From Episyrphus balteatus (lineage: Eukaryota; Arthropoda; Insecta; Diptera; Syrphidae), in the NCBI RefSeq assembly GCF_945859705.1, contig NC_079134.1, positions 29,049,636 to 29,113,635 of the forward strand: a DNA stretch of 64,000 bases, in the 5' to 3' direction. A model generated the notes under the pieces. It was not told the origin of the DNA. It was given only the letters and a program-made list of their open reading frames with translations, and searched no databases. The position numbers and the translations under genes were made by a program. Position 1 is the first letter of the stretch, and each line of letters starts with the position of its first letter. Below are positions 25,382 to 37,142 of the stretch, piece by piece.

Positions 25382-25590
25382 AGATAAGATTAACAAATAA
25401 GACGTCATCGTCATTTAAATCTAATCTTTATCGGAAAACAAAGTCAATAATTGTCTTTTTAGTAAAATCTAGAGTCTCAATCTTAATTTTTGCGATTATA
25501 ATTTGATGATTTATAGGAAACAAAATGATATTAGTAAAGGGTCGAAAGTCTTCTTTCACAAAGGCTATAAAAGTAGTAACACTCAGCAAA
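25382..25590 (+). promoter_or_regulatory. Lipase 1 promoter: TATA box and GATA motifs
   Basis: TATAAAA lies at 25566-25572, 38 bp before the start codon. An AGATAAG motif at 25382-25388 and a TTATC (GATAA complement) near 25429 lie further upstream. GATA sites are known to drive midgut digestive genes in flies; that use here is inferred. Confidence 0.55.
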
Positions 25591-25609
25591 AACTTATTAT
25601 TTGTTCAAT

Positions 25610-26713
25610 ATGAAGGCACTGGTAATAATTTTATTCTCAATCATCGCTTCTTCTTACGTTCTTGGACTTTCTGCTGAACAAAGTCTTGAAAGGAATACAA
25701 AAACTATTGATAAAAGTGATGGTTGGTTTGTACCACATTTGAACGGATCCCTCAAATGGGTGACTAAAGAAGAAGGTGCAAAGTTTGAACGGCAATTATC
25801 AATGGCAAGATTTGGGCGAAAGGTAAAAGTTGCTTTTTACTTGTACACCCAGAAGAATCGAGATTACACGCAAAAGCTTTCAATAAATGACAAAGCGGGC
25901 CTAAGTGCGACAAATTTCAATAGCAGCAATCCAACAAGGTGAGTTCAAAAAAAAAGTGATTAATGACTGATCTTCAAATTGATTTTTTACAGAATCATCA
26001 TTCATGGTTGGCAAAATGATTTTACTTCCGATGTTAACGACGAAATAGGTCCGGCTTTTTTGGATGTCATGGATTGCAATGTCATTTCTGTGGACTGGCA
26101 TGGAAAAGCCATGAGCTATAATTACATGAATTCCAAAAACAGTGTTCCCAAAGTTGGCAAACAAGTCGCTCAAATGATTGATTTCTTAGTTACCGAAGGC
26201 AAAATGTCCTTGGATGACCTTTATGTGATTGGTCATAGTTTAGGTGCCCATGTGTCAGGAGTTGCTGGAAAACATGTGACAACTGGGAAAATTCATACAA
26301 TTATCGGTTTGGACCCGGCATGGCCAATGTATTTGATTGATACATGTACTAATCGTCTCTGTGCTGGTGATGCCCAATATGTTGAAGTAGTTCACACAAA
26401 TGGTGGCTTATTGGGATTCTTGGAACCTGTTGGAAATGCTGATTTCTATGCAAATGGAGGCATGTTACAACCAGGATGTGGAATAGATGTAGGTGGAATG
26501 TGTTCACATTCCAGATCACATCTTTACTATGCTGAGTCTATTAGAGAAAATGGTTTTGAAAGTCGAAAATGTTCGAATTGGATGACTGCTTTATTGGGGA
26601 CTTGTGATAAGAAATCGGTTGCTCAATTGGGTAATAGTTTGAATTTTGGAAATCTTGAGGGATATTACTATACTCCTGTCAATGACAATCCTCTTTATGG
26701 TCAACCAAAATGA
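25610..26713 (+). CDS. Lipase 1, secreted lipase / phospholipase A1-like (intact)
   Basis: Two exons, 25610-25938 and 25993-26713, with a 54-bp GT-AG intron in phase 2, give 349 aa. The start is the ATG at 25610, 38 bp after a TATA box; an upstream TTG in frame is ignored. A hydrophobic signal peptide (about residues 1-22) is followed by a ~90-residue N-terminal region and the alpha/beta-hydrolase core: oxyanion motif IIHGW (112-116), nucleophile Ser192 in GHSLGAH, Asp217 in GLDPAWP and His282 in CSHSRS. The lid is short, with two Cys (about 224 and 229). Such enzymes hydrolyse acyl esters of dietary triglycerides, galactolipids or phospholipids in the gut lumen; the exact substrate cannot be read. 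Unlike its paralogues it has no intron in the signal-peptide region. All catalytic residues are present. Confidence 0.93.
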
Positions 26714-26744
26714 ATTTAAGAAAATGTATCAACTTCACAAACAA

Positions 26745-28660
26745 TTAAAATAAAATGCACGACTGGGGTCGCACGTACTTGCTCTTGCCGTCCAAAGCAC
26801 TTTTATGTTAGTTTACTTGTAGATTTTAAGAGCTGGCTCTATATAAACTAAAAAAAAATTGATATTGGGGAAGAGCAGACATTTAGGGCAAAACATTTTT
26901 GAAATGAAAAAAAAAAATGTATTTGACTTTTTTTGGAACAAATAAAAATGCAGTTTTATTGCAATCGCTTTAAACATTACGTCAGCAAAGTTTAATGAAA
27001 ATTGTTAGAGCCGTTTTCGAGATATTTGGTTTAAATTGAAAAAAATTTGTATGGGAGGTACACTTTCTAAGCGAGCCATAAAAAAACAAAAAACAAAAAA
27101 AACAACTTTCAGAATTCCATAAAAATCATGTGTACCAAATGTTAAGAAAATTCGTCCACCCGTTTAGGCTGTGGAAATGTGTACAGATGGACGCACAGAC
27201 GCACAGACGCACAGACGCACAGTGGGGCAGCCCCATATAGTGTATTTATTTTTTAAACTAAAGCTATGCGAAAAAAAGATCACGAGTTCTAAACTTAACA
27301 GTAAAATTGATAAAATGAGCATATTTGTTTTGTTCAAAGTCTTTGATTTATGTTTATTCATGCGGTTGAAGTTGAGAGTTTTAGAGCAAAAATTCAGTTT
27401 TTAATAAGTAATAAAAAAAGATGTTCTTTTGTTTTTTTTTTTTTTTTGTTTAAACTCAATATTATTTGAGAAAAAAATAAAATACAAATTTCTCGCATAG
27501 ATAAAAGTATATAAATTACTATTCTTCTGCAAAAAAAAATTTTTAAAAATTTCTTAGGTATATTAAAAAATTGAATGAGAAAATAATGAATTTTTTGAAA
27601 CGCATTTTAAAGTTTATCTCAAAATCTTCTGTTTAGGCAAATATTTAGCAAGTCTAAAAATGGAGAAAACATGATAAGCAATTTCTCTATAAGCCTATAT
27701 AAACACTTTTGCTAAATATTTGCCTAAAATATTTTTAATGAAATTTTGAACTTCAAAAAACAGTTGTTTTAAAGAAAGTGCGTTTTTTCGTTTTTATTAA
27801 AATAAATTACAAAATCATTCTTTTTTGACAATCATGCACTGATTACTTATAAAAAATGTTTTTGTTCTTTTTAAAAGTTGTTTTATTATAAGAAGTTTCG
27901 TGAAACAGGGTGATTTGTTATATAAAGTTAGTGCTTTTGTTTTTTACTTTTTTTTTTATTAAAATATTTTTTAATTTAATTAATTATTAATTTTTTTTCC
28001 AATTAAAATTGATGCGGCTATAAGGCCTTTTAAAAAAAGTCTAACACAAAGCAAATTTGAAAAAAAAAATAACTTGTACATCAAATTTGACAATTTTTTT
28101 TTTTCAAAGTTTTGACTTTGAAATTATATTTCACAAAAAGTATTCGCGAAAACTACTTTAATCAAAAAGCATTTGAAAGAATGGAAAATAAGCTTTCAAA
28201 AAAGCTATTGCACAGTATTCTATGTCATTTTCTTGATTTTATGTATTTTTTTTTTGTATTAAGGTCAAATTTTCAAAAAATTGCCCCTCCCACCGGAACG
28301 AGGGGTGATACAGCCCCCTTCCCATACAATTTTTTTCTTAGGTTAAACTGAAGAACTATTTCTTAAAATAAAGTTCACTTTTTAAACAAAAAAAAACATA
28401 ATTCAAAATTATAGGTTTTTTTCAAATGTATAAATATTTTGTGCCCTTACTTAATTTTCTGGAGAAAAATAAAAATTTTAGTGGAAAAAAGTTCATAAAA
28501 TTCAAGAAGTCTGTTAACTTTAGTTACAAAACCAACTAAAGTGACAAAAAATGTCTTATTATTAGTAGAAGTAATTAATATCAAAAATTGACCTATTCTG
28601 CCCCACTGTGAGACGGACGGACGGAATTGTGAGACCCACTTTATCGGACTCCTCCATCAT
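26745..28660 (+). mobile_element. Repeat family B element (ATGCACGACTGGGTCGCACG) with nested insertion
   Basis: It begins TAAAATAAAATGCACGACTG, 32 bp after the lipase 1 stop, and matches the copy at 37143-37740 at its start, in the CAGATGGACGCACAGACGCAC run and in the GACGGACGG end region. The 27230-28608 insertion splits it. No coding sequence. A lone inverted copy of the start word lies at 38430-38465. The superfamily is not identified; the right end is approximate. Confidence 0.6.
27230..28608. mobile_element. Insertion bounded by CAGTGGGGCAG inverted words
   Basis: CAGTGGGGCAG at 27230-27240 and its exact complement at 28598-28608 interrupt the GACGCACAGAC..GACGGACGG run of family B. Only 11 bp match as inverted repeats and no clean target duplication is seen, so this is tentative. 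The interior is AT-rich and includes a small TTTAGGCAAATATTTAGCAA hairpin (27634-27728) and a CCCCTCCCACC..AGGGG..CCCCC motif near 28283. Confidence 0.5.
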
Positions 28661-28733
28661 CGTAATGTTGGTTCTGATTAAAACCTAATTTTTTTTTTTT
28701 TGACACGAAACCATTAGGTACTTGCCATATAGA

Positions 28734-30621
28734 TACGGTGACCATCCATCCCGGTTTACCCGGGACTGTCCGGGTAAACCGGACAGCTTGTCCCGGGTTT
28801 TTATTTAAGAAACCCGGGACGTATAAGTGTCTCGTATTTTGTAATTTGTCCCGTGATTGTCCCGTATTTGGACATTCTCTGATTTTTGTATTCAATATTT
28901 TAAATACTTCGTACGGAAAACAAGAAAACAGCGGTTGTAAATTAAAATGTTTCTAATTTTTCCGATAAAGCATTAAACCTAGTGTACGCTCCTGAAGCAA
29001 AACGAAAATTTTTCTAAGTCTCCAAAGTCAAAAAACTTTTGCTGCAAGAAAAATTGCCTGGACAAAAAATAATAAATGGGAGTGACAAACGATTGAAAAA
29101 TCTCCATATATTCTAGCACAGGTATAAGAATTTCGTTACCTAAGCTGCTTATTGTGCAACGAAAAGCAAAATTGTGTGCTGGTTTTGTATGAAAATTTTC
29201 GTTTCGCCTCTAGACTAGGCTGAGTTTTTTTTAAATGTTCGTCAATTATTTAGTTTCAGCTTCTGTTTGTCAGGTTGCTACACCAGGTAAAATGTTTTCG
29301 AATAAAGAACATATGGAAGACAGGGGCGTACGGTCCCTTGGGGCAAGCGGGGCGGTGCCCCGGGGCCCCCAACCGACAGACCCCAGGGCCCCCACTGGAG
29401 ACAATGCAGAGAAGGAAACTGTTAGCATAAATTGAGTTACGAAGTAACCAGGGAGACAAATTATGTCATTCAGTGCATTGGTAGCCACACAATATATGTA
29501 TATTGATTTTAAAAAAAGGTTACCCCAGGGGCCATAAATAAAATAAACTGCTTTTTTAAAAGAAAAATTATAATTTTATCTTAGGGCCCCAATAAATATT
29601 ACTTGAAAAATCTTTGCCACCACAAATAATACATTAGGTGCCCCAAAAAAGCAAAATTAAATATAAATTCAGGGGCCCCAACATAAATACATCAGGGCCC
29701 AAAATAAAAACATTACGTTAATGGTGGCATTCCGAATATTACTTCAGAACAGAGGCCCCAATACCTATTAATTCTTGGCTCCAAAAAAATTATATTATAT
29801 TTTTGGGGCCTCTAAGCACTTAATTTTGAGGCTCTAAAAATAATTTTTCAGAGGCCCCAAAATAAAAAAAATTATGTCTGATGATGGAAAATAAAATATG
29901 TATTTATTACTTCAGAACAGAGGCCCAAAGAACTATCAATTCTTAGCTAAAAATTTTTTATTTTAGTGGTCTCTAAATATTTAATTTTGGGGGCCCCTAG
30001 TACAAGTGTTTACTACTTTTATGAGAGACATTTTAAGTAAGTATAGCACAGTGCATTACGAACATATTAAAACATTAAAATAAACCTAAAAATAAATAAG
30101 CCATACAAAAAAAAAACGTATGGAGTATACGTAATTTTTTTTTGTAACTAAGGGGCCCCCAAATATCAAAGGGGACCCAAAATTTAGTCTTACCCCGGGG
30201 CCCCACCGACTCAACGTACGCCACTGATGGCAGAGTAAAGAACCCAGATAACTTTCAAAACTTTTAAGGAAATGTTAAAAGTTGTGTTTAAGATCATACA
30301 ATTTAAAAATAATTTAAAATAAAATTAAAATGTTAAAAAATAGCTCTCCCGATTTTGATTAAAAAAATATATTTTTAAAAGTTATTAACAGACATTATTA
30401 TAAAACCATTTTCTAGATTTCTGATTTCGTAAACGACTTAAATGATTGCAACAAAAAGGCTCCCATAAAATCGTTTAGGAAATCTTGATATCAAAATAAG
30501 GAAAAATTATGAAAACTCATCTAAAAAATTTAATTTTTTTTTGAAAAATCAATATTTTCAAAACGATCCAACGAATTTTGTATCTGTCCCGGGTTTCGCT
30601 TCCAAAAATATGGTCACCGTA
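28734..30621. mobile_element. hAT-like element, ends TACGGTGACCAT, CCCGGTTTACCCGGG-rich
   Basis: The ends are TACGGTGACCAT and ATGGTCACCGTA, with 8-bp flanks CATATAGA (28726-28733) and CCTATAGA (30622-30629) that differ by one base, consistent with a hAT target duplication. Subterminal CCCGGTTTACCCGGGACTGTCC-type words (both ends keep TGTCCCGGG) resemble hAT elements known in many animals. No transposase is seen. A second hAT element (29321-30226) is inserted inside. Confidence 0.8.
29321..30226. mobile_element. GGGGCCCC-rich hAT element, second copy (inverted)
   Basis: This is the reverse-orientation relative of the element at 7073-8034: the same CAGGGGCGTACG and CGTACGCCACTG ends, and the same order of GGGGCCCC words and spacers. 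The flanks ATGGAAGA and ATGGCAGA differ by one base, as expected for an aged 8-bp duplication. It sits inside another hAT-like element. Confidence 0.9.
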
Positions 30622-30764
30622 CCTATAGAGCAAGTAAAAAATATTAAGCCATTTTATTGAATTATTTTCTTCTTTAGAATCCTTTAACTCAAAGTCAACC
30701 AAATAAAAAAATGTCTATACAATAGACGATAACATTATTTTTATTAATTTATAAAAAAAAAAAC

Positions 30765-31988
30765 TTATTTAATCCATGACTTTCCATAAGGTGGTACATC
30801 ATTCACTGGCGTTAAATATTCTCCACTAGCTAATTCATAATTGTTTGCACCTCCCAATCGGACTTCATCAATTTCATCATGACATTCGTTCGAAATGGCA
30901 TATTCAAAACCTGGACACTTTTTGCTCCTAAAGCTGTTTTCCCTAATTGATTCAGCATAATACCAAAACGCCCTCAAATGGGAACATAATCCAACAAGAT
31001 CAAAAGGACATCCTGGCTGTGATTTGCCTCCATTTGCATAGAAATCAGCATTACCAATTGGTTCCAGATAACCCAACATACCGCCATTAGTGTGAATTAC
31101 TTCAACATATCGAGCGTCATCTTCGGTCAGACGATCTGAGGGCTTAGTATCTCCATACATTGGTCCTGCCGGATCTAGGGCTATAATTGTATGAACTTCT
31201 CCGTTACCCACATTTTTGCCAGCTACCCCTGACACATGAGCACCTAAACTGTGACCAATGACATGAAGATCATCCAACGACATGTTGCCTTCGTCGACTA
31301 AGAAATCAATTAATTTGGCAACTTTGACACCAACTTTGGGAACCTGTGCTTTGGCGCCAATATAGTTTGCGGTGAGATAATTTAACATTCGACTCCAGTC
31401 CACAGAGATCACGTTGCAGTCCATGACTTCTAATGAAGCTTCACGGATTACAACATTAAGTTCCGATTTGTAGCTGTTTTGCCAGCCATGAATGATGATT
31501 CTATAAAAAGTATCAAACTAAATAATTAAAAGAGTCAGATTGATAAACTTGGATAGAATGAGGGACTTTTTTTTAACAATTAAAAGGGAAATTTTGAAAT
31601 CTAACTTATTGCTTACCTTGTGGGATTGTCACTATTGAAATTCGATTTTTTCAAACCTTTTAGATCGGTGGGAGATATTTTCTGAGACTTTTTAGGATTC
31701 TTCCGAGTGTACAAGTGAAAATCCACTGGTCTATCATTGAACCAATTTCTCGCCTTCGTTTCTCCTTTACGTTCCTCCTTTTTAACTTCCTCTGCGGACA
31801 TCCATTTCAAGGACCAATCGAGTTGTGGAACAAAATAACCATTCTCCGATACTTTGTTACTTTCTTCAATCGGTAGTGCAAAAACTAAAATAAAATTAAA
31901 ATTTTAATTTATTAGTCCTTAATTTATTTTTTGATTAGAACCTACCAAAAGTTACACTTAAAAATAGCAGAGCTGCTAATGATTTCAT
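30765..31988 (-). CDS. Lipase 2, secreted lipase / phospholipase A1-like (intact)
   Basis: Three exons on the minus strand (31946-31988, 31617-31884 and 30765-31500), with GT-AG introns of 61 and 116 bp in phases 1 and 2, give 348 aa. The signal peptide starts MKSLAALLFL and ends near FALPIEE. The core has IIHGW, nucleophile Ser188 in GHSLGAH, Asp213 in ALDPAGP and His278 in CSHLRA. The lid region lacks the cysteines seen in lipases 1 and 3 and is rich in Lys, Asp and Ser. Exon sizes match lipases 3 and 6. Upstream, TATAAAA and two GATA motifs lie within 100 bp of the ATG. Probably a digestive enzyme; substrate unknown. Confidence 0.93.
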
Positions 31989-32042
31989 TTTTTCAAAAAA
32001 AAAAAATATAATAAATTAATAATTTTTGCGCATTTTAATGGC

Positions 32043-32085
32043 TTTTATACAATTTTTTCATTGTTAGATAAAAAGTTTCTTATCT
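32043..32085 (-). promoter_or_regulatory. Lipase 2 promoter: TATA box plus paired GATA motifs
   Basis: On the minus strand TATAAAA (32043-32049) is preceded by a TTATCT (AGATAA on plus, 32066-32071) and an AGATAAG (CTTATCT on plus, 32079-32085). The same order and nearly the same spacing recur upstream of lipases 6 and 7. Confidence 0.65.
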
Positions 32086-32397
32086 TTGTTGTCTTGTCTT
32101 TGTCTTTGTTTTTTTTTTTTTTTTTTTGTCTAAAATTAAAAGTGAGTTAAATTTGAAGATTTTAATCGGTCGTTGAGGCTTGTTAATAGATATTTCTTCG
32201 AATAAATCAATTTTATATAAATTAATATTAATTGATTTTTGGAAGGAACCCGCCCTAAAGATATTAGTATTTAATCTGAATTTGTTTATGCGTATTGGAA
32301 AAAGTATAGTTTATCTCTCTTTTCAAATTATCTTTTTGGATGTATGTACCTATTTATTTACGTTTTTTAATTATTCATTTTTTGGGAAACACTCTAG

Positions 32398-33539
32398 TAG
32401 GGCTGTAAAAGTAACGACAAAATGAGTACCCGCATGTATACGTTACTTTTGATACTAGTACCCGCATCAATAATATCGTTACTCGTTACTTTCGTATGTT
32501 TCGTATTTTTCGTATATTTCGCATGTTTCGTATGTTTCGTTACTTTCGTTACTTTAGCATGCTCCGTATGTTTCGTACATTTCGTATATTTCATGTATTT
32601 GATACGTTTCGTATGTTTGGTTTTTTAAGTATATTTCGTACGTTGGTAAAGGGGGGTAAAAAATTAAAAAAAAAAAAAACAAACAAAAAGCATTTGTATA
32701 ATCTAAGCTACATTTTAAGGCCATAAACATTAAAATTAGTTCCGGTTTTTTTTTTAATCAATTGTGGAAACTTTTTTGAATTTTTTCCTAATTTTTCGAC
32801 AAAACATTGGTAATTTAATGTTTATATTGTTTCAGTAATCTTATCACAATTCTTTAAAGATCTTTTTTTGAAAAGTACATTGTGCAAATCTCGGAATATT
32901 AACACTTTAATACAACCATGTCGAACAATTTTTCATTTATTTTTTCTTTGAGAGTGGTTTTTAAACCTCGTTTTCTCTGCTTTTTTTGTGTTGAAAATTT
33001 TGCACTGAAAATGAACAAATTTTTTGAAAAACCAAAATAATTTTGTACATTATTAAGCTACATTTAAAGACCATTAACACCAACGCCATAAACACATTGG
33101 TTGCGCACGGGCATATTTTGGCCACATTGAGTAAATACCAAAACGTCTCTCTTGATATTTCTATATAAATTATAGATAACACAACGATTTATTGATCCTT
33201 GGCAATAATGTTTTTATCGAGACAAAAGTGAACTTCAGATAATTATCTGGAGTTAGCATTATATGACTACGGTAACGATACGGATACGGATACGAGATGC
33301 GACAAATTGTGTGTATCACTTTGTTTCGCATCTCATACATTGGATTTAGTATTGAAATTGGAATAGTGTCGTTATTCGTATGTTTCGTATCTCGTATGTT
33401 TCGTTTGTTTCGTAACTTCAGTACCCAGTAACGAAACATACGAGTAACGATACTGTTTAGAAAGTAACGTTTCGTTACTCGTTACTAAAGTGTATACCCG
33501 CATTTTAGTAACGAATACATACGATTTGCTACAGCTATA
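32398..33539. mobile_element. hAT element, ends TAGGGCTGTA / TACAGCTATA
   Basis: An exact 8-bp target duplication CACTCTAG (32390-32397 and 33540-33547) flanks 1142 bp. The terminal inverted repeats are short and imperfect. The interior has subterminal runs of CGTATGTTTCGTA-type words in the left 250 bp and mirrored GTAACGAAACATACGAG words on the right. No transposase. A fragment of the same family lies at 19320-19505. The insertion sits about 300 bp upstream of the lipase 2 TATA box. Confidence 0.88.
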
Positions 33540-33700
33540 CACTCTAGTATTCTAGAGTTTTTTTTTTCGATAAGATGTACTTAGAATATTAGATTTAGAA
33601 TTTTGGAACATCCATATACAAAATCTCGTGCCTTGTTAAGGGGGTATTCATACAGTGGCTCCTAGGTTATTAATGAATGAGTAAATCAAAAAAATGTGTT

Positions 33701-34733
33701 TTTGAAGTGAAAACTTCTTTAGTATCGTAGTGATTTGAAACAAGATGAAACGAAAACGCGACACGACTTCAACTTGTTATAACTTTTTTGTTTTATCAGA
33801 TAGATGAATGAAATTTGTACTGTAGATAGGTAATTAAATAAATTATAATTGTACAAAATTTCAATTAATTTCATATTCAAAATTCGGAGATAACGGTAAA
33901 AAGATGTTCTTTTCCAACACACGTTATGTCTTTTGAACTTCATTTAACTTTAATACGCATGCTGATAACATAACCTTTTATTTGATATATCACACATAAC
34001 GTTACGTGCTCTACAAGTTACTCAATCTTAAATTGAAAAAAATTTAAAAATACCTCAAAACACCTGTGGAGATCTGTTGGCGATGACCAGCTACCAGTGT
34101 AGGAAGTACCGTAATCTCAGTCTGGAAATTCGACATGGTTGAATTTAAAAAATTCTAACTTCTCTTGTAGACATCTTTGAAATAAGATTTATACATCATT
34201 ATACAATAAGCTTTCACATGGTATAAAATTTTATATAGGTTGTCAAACAAAAAAATTGATTTAATAGCATGTGAACATAAAAATAAATGTTTTTTTTTGC
34301 TTTTTGGATGAAATTTTATCGAGTTTAAAAAAGTCTAGCTCTTTTTGTAGATGTCTCATACACCTGATCGAGCTAAGACAATAAGCTTTCAGATGGTGTA
34401 AAAATGTGTATAGGTTGTTACGGAAAAAAATGGATTTAATAGTGTGAGAAGATAAAAATACGTGTTTTTTCGCTTTTTTTTATGGAAATTGATCCAGTTC
34501 AAAAAATTCCAGCTCTTTTTGTAGATGTCTGATAGACTTGATCGATATATATATTTTGAGCTAAGACAATAAGCTTTCAGATGCTATAAAATTTACCTAG
34601 GTTGTCATGTAAAAAACATGGATTTGAAGGTGATAGAATAAAAATAGGTAGATTTTTTCTATTTTTTTTTTTGCAAGAAAAATGATTTTTTAAGGTTTCT
34701 CTTCTACCACGTGTGAATTGCACACATGATATT
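33701..34733 (-). repeat. Dispersed repeat family A, copy 3 (reverse)
   Basis: It begins TTTGAAGTGAAAACTTCTTT (a small stem, GAAGT..ACTTC) and ends ACCACGTGTGAATTGCACAC-ATGAT followed by a T-run. The same ends are seen at 34754, 51384-52282 and 37862, so this copy shows both ends of the ~1-kb form. The 'TCCAGACTGAGATTACGG' block appears in complement near 34113. Non-coding. Confidence 0.7.
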
Positions 34734-35238
34734 TTTTTTTTTTTTTTCATTTGAAGTCAAAACTTCTTTAGTATCGTATTTGAAACATGATGAAACGAAA
34801 AAGCGACAGGAAAAATCAATTGATTATAACTTTTTTGTTTTAATAGACAGATAAATGAAATTTATACTGCAGATAGGTAATTAAATAAACTATAACTTTG
34901 CAAAATTTCAATTGATTTTATATTCAAAATTCTGAGATAACGGTGAAAAGATGTTCTTTTTCTAAACACGTTTTATCTTTTGATCTAGAGCACATACAAA
35001 TTATATTTTACTTCTACGCATGCTGATCATAATAGCTTTCATTTGATATATCACATATAACGGTACGTGCTGTACAAGTGCAAAAATCTTAAATTGAAAA
35101 GTTTGAAAAATACCTCAAAACACATGTGGAAATCTGTTGCTGATGACCAGGAAGTACCGTTTTCTCAGTTTGAAATTTCATGCTAGAAATATGATTGAAG
35201 CGTTATATGAAAGGTGAAATATTAATCTTTCAGATATA

Positions 35239-37109
35239 GTCCAGTCAAATTATATTTGGTTGTATGGAGGTCTGAGAAATAATTCGCAACTGCAATTCGT
35301 ACCTAAAATATGAAAGTCCACTAGTACAGGAACTAAACCCCCCATTTTCCACACAAATGTCTGGACGACTTTGGCCGCCATTTTGTTTTGAACAGTTTTG
35401 CGACTATCGCTTGTAGTTCAGGTAGTTTTGGTGTTAGAGAAAAATGTTATGAGACAAACTTGTAGTAAATTTTATTTCCCACAAAATATATTATATAACT
35501 TTTTACTCTAAAACCCACCATTTAGGAATTATAATGAATTTCGTAAAATGCTATGCATACTTTTTTTTTATATGCACCATAACTTTTTATTTTAAACTTT
35601 TATCAAAAAATTGTTGTTATAAAAATTGAAGAACTATTAATTAACTATGTTTTTCTCGCATAAGGTTTTTTTCTCCGACGTACCGTTCCCTCACTAGAAC
35701 GACAAATCAATAAAAAAAATTAGAAAAAACAGGGTGAGGGGAGAGCACGATAACTATGGCGCTGAGATTTGGTAACTGTATTTTGTAGAAGGGTTCAATA
35801 CAAGTATTTTTTACTTTGGGAGGGGGGGTCTATCTAACCCCGTTTAGGCGGTAGGGGGAAATTTTCTAAAAAACAACCTAATATTTAAAAAAATTATTAA
35901 AAAACAACGGCAAGACTAAGAGTTATGAAGGATATTTTTTTCAAAAGCCACAATTAAACGCTTTATTTTAATTTTTAAATAGTGTTTTTAAAATTAATAG
36001 TTTTTGAAATAATTGATCTCAAAGTTAAAATTAGCGAAACAAATTAAAAAAAAAAAAAAACACATTCAATACTATTTTTGTCAGGACCATTAATTTCAAT
36101 ACAAAATTTACTATTAGGTACAATAAAACTACCTTGGCTGATTTTCTGTCAAACACTGAAATTGTTAATCTGTTTTTTTTGTTTGTTTCATTTTTCAATT
36201 TTCTCAAAAACAAGAAGGCATAGAAAATCAGCGAAGGTAGTTTTATTGTAATAGTAAATTTGTATTGAAATTAATGGTCCTGACAAAAATAGTATTGAAA
36301 GTGTTTTTTTTTTTAATTTGTTTCGCTAATTTTAACTTTGAGATCGATTATTTCAAAAACTATTAATTTTAAAAACACTATTTAAAAATTAAAATAAAGC
36401 GTTTAATTGTGGCTTTTGAAAAAAATATCCTTCATAACTCTTAGTCTTGCCGTTGTTTTTTAATAATTTTTTTAAATATTAGGTTGTTTTTTAGAAAATT
36501 TCCCCTCCCGCCTAAACGGGGTTAGATAGACCCCCCCTCCCTAAGTAAAAAATACTTGTATTGAACCCTTCTACAAATTACAGTTATCAAATCTCAGCGC
36601 CATAGTTATCGTGCTCTCCCCTCACCCTGTTTTTTCTAATTTTTTTTATTGATTTGTCGGTCTAGTGAGGGAACGGTACGTCGGAGAAAAAAACCTTATG
36701 CGAGAAAAACATAGTTAATTAATAGTTCTTCAATTTTTATAACAACAATTTTTTGATAAAAGTTTAAAATAAAAAGTTATGGTGCATATAAAAAAAAAGT
36801 ATGCATAGCATTTTACGAAATTCATTATAATTCCTAAATGGAGGGTTTTAGAGTAAAAAGTTATATAATATATTTTGTGGGAAATAAAATTTACTACAAG
36901 TTTGTCTCATAACATTTTTCTCTAACACCAAAACTACCCGAACTACAAGCGATAGTCGCAAAACTGTTCAAAACAAAATGGCGGCCAAAGTCGTCCAGAC
37001 ATTTGTGTGGAAAATGGGGAGTTTAGTTCCTGTACTAGTGGACTTTCATATTTTAGGTACGAATTGCAGTTGCGAATTATTTCTCAGCTAAACTATAACT
37101 TGACTGGAC
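35239..37109. mobile_element. 1.87-kb near-perfect palindrome, TA-flanked
   Basis: Two ~900-bp arms (35239 to about 36150 and about 36210 to 37109) are inverted copies with very few differences around a ~60-bp centre. The ends are GTCCAGTCAA and TTGACTGGAC between TA dinucleotides (35237-35238 and 37110-37111). There is no ORF. The arms carry CTAAACGGGG..CCCCC words also found in the elements at 50398 and 57848. Partial end words TTGACTGGACTA and TTGACTGGATTA occur at 55619 and 60851. Best described as a foldback or MITE-type element with extreme terminal repeats. Confidence 0.88.
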
Positions 37110-37142
37110 TAAATATATAAAATTTATTTTGGGTTGTCATAT

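Noticed and set aside
25901..26173. Minus-strand ORFs overlapping the lipase exons
   Set aside because: Shadow frames of well-supported plus-strand coding exons with a complete catalytic triad.
32422..32726. Phe/Arg-rich ORFs (MFRIFRIFRMFRMF-like)
   Set aside because: Produced by the CGTATGTTTCG micro-repeats of the hAT element, not by a gene.
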